Shown one piece after another: positions 31,661-32,892 of a stretch of DNA of 32,892 nt. Position 1 is the first letter of the stretch; each line of letters begins with the position of its first letter. This stretch comes from Clostridiales bacterium (lineage in GTDB: Bacteria; Bacillota; Clostridia; Oscillospirales; Butyricicoccaceae). The DNA lies in the NCBI GenBank assembly GCA_022775385.1, contig JALFIV010000024.1, forward strand, positions 1 to 32,892, read 5' to 3'. Both the position numbers and the translations under genes were made by a program. Below the pieces are notes generated by a model, which searched no databases, had not been told where the DNA came from, and worked only from the letters and a program-made list of their open reading frames with translations.

Positions 31661-32248
31661 TCATGGAATTCGTCTGTATGTTATCAAAGACGCTCTGTCA
31701 TAATACTTATCCCAATAGGAATACAGCGTATTTCTCGAACATTTTTTCCCGTTTTTGTATGCCTGCCACTGATAATTGTCCTGCCGCATATTTGTAATCC
31801 TGACTGCTTTTTTCAGAATTCCGCTTTTCAGCTGATACACTTCAATCTGTCCGAGATCCGAAAGTCTGGTATAATGCGTCAGCGATTTAGTGGCACTTCT
31901 GTACAGCAGCTCTCCTCCGCCGGCTGACTGAAAGCACTTGAGCGCTTTGACTCTTTTATTGGAATACGACAGCAGGAGAACAGACTCTGTGCCCGCAATA
32001 AAGGAATCGGACGACTGTGACAGCAGCAGTTCCTTCGTGCCGTCCCTGTTGATATCAACCAGTGCATAGTACTTATATTTGCTTCTCTTATAGGTTTTTG
32101 ATCCGATTTTATAGGATCCGGTTTTTTTGTTCAGCACGGTCTTATACCAATTGCTCTTCGTTACTGATGCCGCCTGCGCATTGCTCTGCGGGACAAAAAC
32201 AGCGATCAACAGCAGTGCACAGAAAATACCCAGCAGTTTTCGTTTCAT
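31661..32248 (-). CDS. Secreted protein with a calcium-loop-like repeat, unknown function
   Basis: 195 residues from ATG 32248 with GGAGAGGTG upstream. The signal peptide is clear: MKRKLLGIFCALLLIAVFVP with cleavage probably after AQA near residue 27. The mature protein is basic and tyrosine-rich. A segment ALVDINRDGTKELLLSQSS (about 65-83) resembles the D-x-N-x-D-G calcium loop of dockerin or FG-GAP/VCBS modules, common in clostridial exported proteins. A second half (GQIEVYQLKSGILKKAVR) may be a repeat of the same strand pattern. It probably acts outside the cell or in the wall. No enzyme motif is visible. Confidence 0.82.
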   Translation of the reverse strand: MKRKLLGIFCALLLIAVFVPQSNAQAASVTKSNWYKTVLNKKTGSYKIGSKTYKRSKYKYYALVDINRDGTKELLLSQSSDSFIAGTESVLLLSYSNKRVKALKCFQSAGGGELLYRSATKSLTHYTRLSDLGQIEVYQLKSGILKKAVRITNMRQDNYQWQAYKNGKKCSRNTLYSYWDKYYDRASLITYRRIP

Positions 32249-32345
32249 TTTTTCACCTCTCCATGGTTTTGAATACGGCACGGAGGTCTCTTTGTTTTCA
32301 TCTTCCGTCTTGCCGAATTTGATTTCCAGATATTGCTCTCCTTAT

Positions 32346-32374
32346 ATTTAATCGGATTTTTGACCGGATGTCAA
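32346..32374 (-). promoter_or_regulatory. Promoter of the secreted-protein gene
   Basis: TTGACA (32369-32374), 17-bp spacer, TTAAAT (32346-32351), reading leftward, giving a leader of about 90 bases. Confidence 0.7.
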
Positions 32375-32398
32375 GTGAGACCTTCCATCATGCCAACC

Positions 32399-32430
32399 AA
32401 AAAAGAATCGGAAGCCTGCGCCCCCGATTC
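32399..32430 (-). terminator. Terminator of the superoxide dismutase gene
   Basis: In the minus-strand RNA GAATCGG and CCGATTC (arms 32405-32411 and 32424-32430) with a 12-base loop are followed by TTTTTT. Confidence 0.85.
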
Positions 32431-32434
32431 TGTA

Positions 32435-32892
32435 TCAGTTTTCCCGAATCACACCGCAGGCGATTTTGATTCCTGCATTGCCGCTCGGCTGAGTTGTAAA
32501 GTCATCCGTCTGATCGTGGATAATCAGCGTTTTCCCGATGATCTCTTCCAGTACAAACCGATTGGTCAAAACGGAACAGTACGCCGTCCCCTCACAGCCA
32601 AACAGCGGCGGCAAATCTCCGGCATGCTGTGGATGCGGACAGTGATTCGGATTAAAATGCATTCCCGCATCGGCAAATTCATCTGTATCTGTCCCGGTGC
32701 ACGATTCGCCGTCATGGATATGCATGGAAAAAATCCGATGGTCACAGTTTTCTCCATCTTTCGGCAGTCCGAACACATTGACTGTGACCAAAACGCCGTT
32801 TTCCCTCTGACGGAACAGTGCTGTCCCCCGAATATCCGGATAGCCATTCCCTCCTCGCAGCATTGCCGATGCCGATGATATTGTCTGCTTCA
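32435..32892 (-). CDS. Cu/Zn superoxide dismutase family protein, 5' end cut by window
   Basis: The frame is open to the right edge; 152 residues are visible. The copper and zinc ligands are recognisable: HIH in FSMHIHDGESC, the bridging histidine in AGMHFNPNHC, HPQHAGDLPPLF with a zinc histidine and aspartate, and the last copper histidine in LIIHDQTDDF. The family end SGNAGIKIACGVI carries the conserved disulfide cysteine. The visible N-terminus (SASAMLRGGNGYPDIRGTAL) matches the usual start of the barrel, so only a short stretch should be missing; an ATG at 32863 inside it is less likely as start. No signal peptide is visible. The enzyme removes superoxide; in anaerobes these genes are uncommon and mostly intracellular. 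Confidence 0.85.
   Translation of the reverse strand, partial: KQTISSASAMLRGGNGYPDIRGTALFRQRENGVLVTVNVFGLPKDGENCDHRIFSMHIHDGESCTGTDTDEFADAGMHFNPNHCPHPQHAGDLPPLFGCEGTAYCSVLTNRFVLEEIIGKTLIIHDQTDDFTTQPSGNAGIKIACGVIREN

Noticed and set aside
1-32892. CRISPR arrays, insertion sequences, tRNA and rRNA genes
   Set aside because: No regularly spaced repeats, transposase motifs, or tRNA/rRNA-like sequence were seen; the repeats at 25 and 27 kb are only two and carry promoters.

Overview
The window reads as a chromosomal segment of a moderately high-GC, endospore-forming member of the Clostridia. The evidence is spoIIE with Spo0A-like boxes, the AddAB (not RecBCD) repair nuclease, strong AGGAGG ribosome binding sites throughout, tightly overlapping operons and sigma-A type promoters. 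A butyrate-producer lineage of the Oscillospirales (Butyricicoccus/Agathobaculum-like) is my guess from overall feel, not a proof. No tRNA, rRNA, CRISPR array, transposase or phage gene was found; this is mostly core chromosome with small accessory regulatory islands between the core operons.

Layout, left to right. Positions 1-1760 hold a truncated secreted protein, a 50-residue membrane peptide, and a divergent PadR regulator with an overlapping HAAS-like membrane partner. Positions 1772-6345 are a MarR-controlled heterodimeric ABC exporter, with promoter and palindromic operator visible. Positions 6372-12970 (minus strand) carry hflX-yigZ followed by dgt-dnaG-rpoD-dCMP deaminase, linking stress GTPase, nucleotide pool, primase and the housekeeping sigma factor. 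Positions 13022-13378 form a promoter-to-terminator unit with a structured RNA and no convincing gene. Positions 13481-16213 (plus strand) hold a LacI-type regulator, then a two-gene unit of an XRE-AbrB fusion regulator and a membrane acyltransferase. Positions 16228-16991 hold a cysteine-rich C_GCAxxG_C_C protein and rpmE. Positions 17041-24980 (minus strand) are a zinc-ribbon membrane protein, addB and addA in one overlapping operon.

Positions 25026-27251 are the most interesting part. A PadR/alpha-beta hydrolase pair with two identical 20-bp operators is flanked by two directly repeated copies of an unrecognised plus-strand RNA element. Each copy has its own promoter and three helically phased CACA boxes, and the core can fold as a hairpin whose loop can pair with the 5' end as a pseudoknot.

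Positions 27272-32892 hold a small membrane protein with a DedA protein, spoIIE behind a Spo0A-type promoter, a yjdF (DUF2992) gene behind a structured leader that is probably the yjdF riboswitch, a short XRE regulator that seems to need an AUU start codon, a secreted protein of unknown function, and the 3' part of a Cu/Zn superoxide dismutase gene running off the edge.

Coding starts were set by ribosome binding sites and operon overlaps, so several differ from the longest possible open frame. Family names come from motif recognition by eye; no database search was run.
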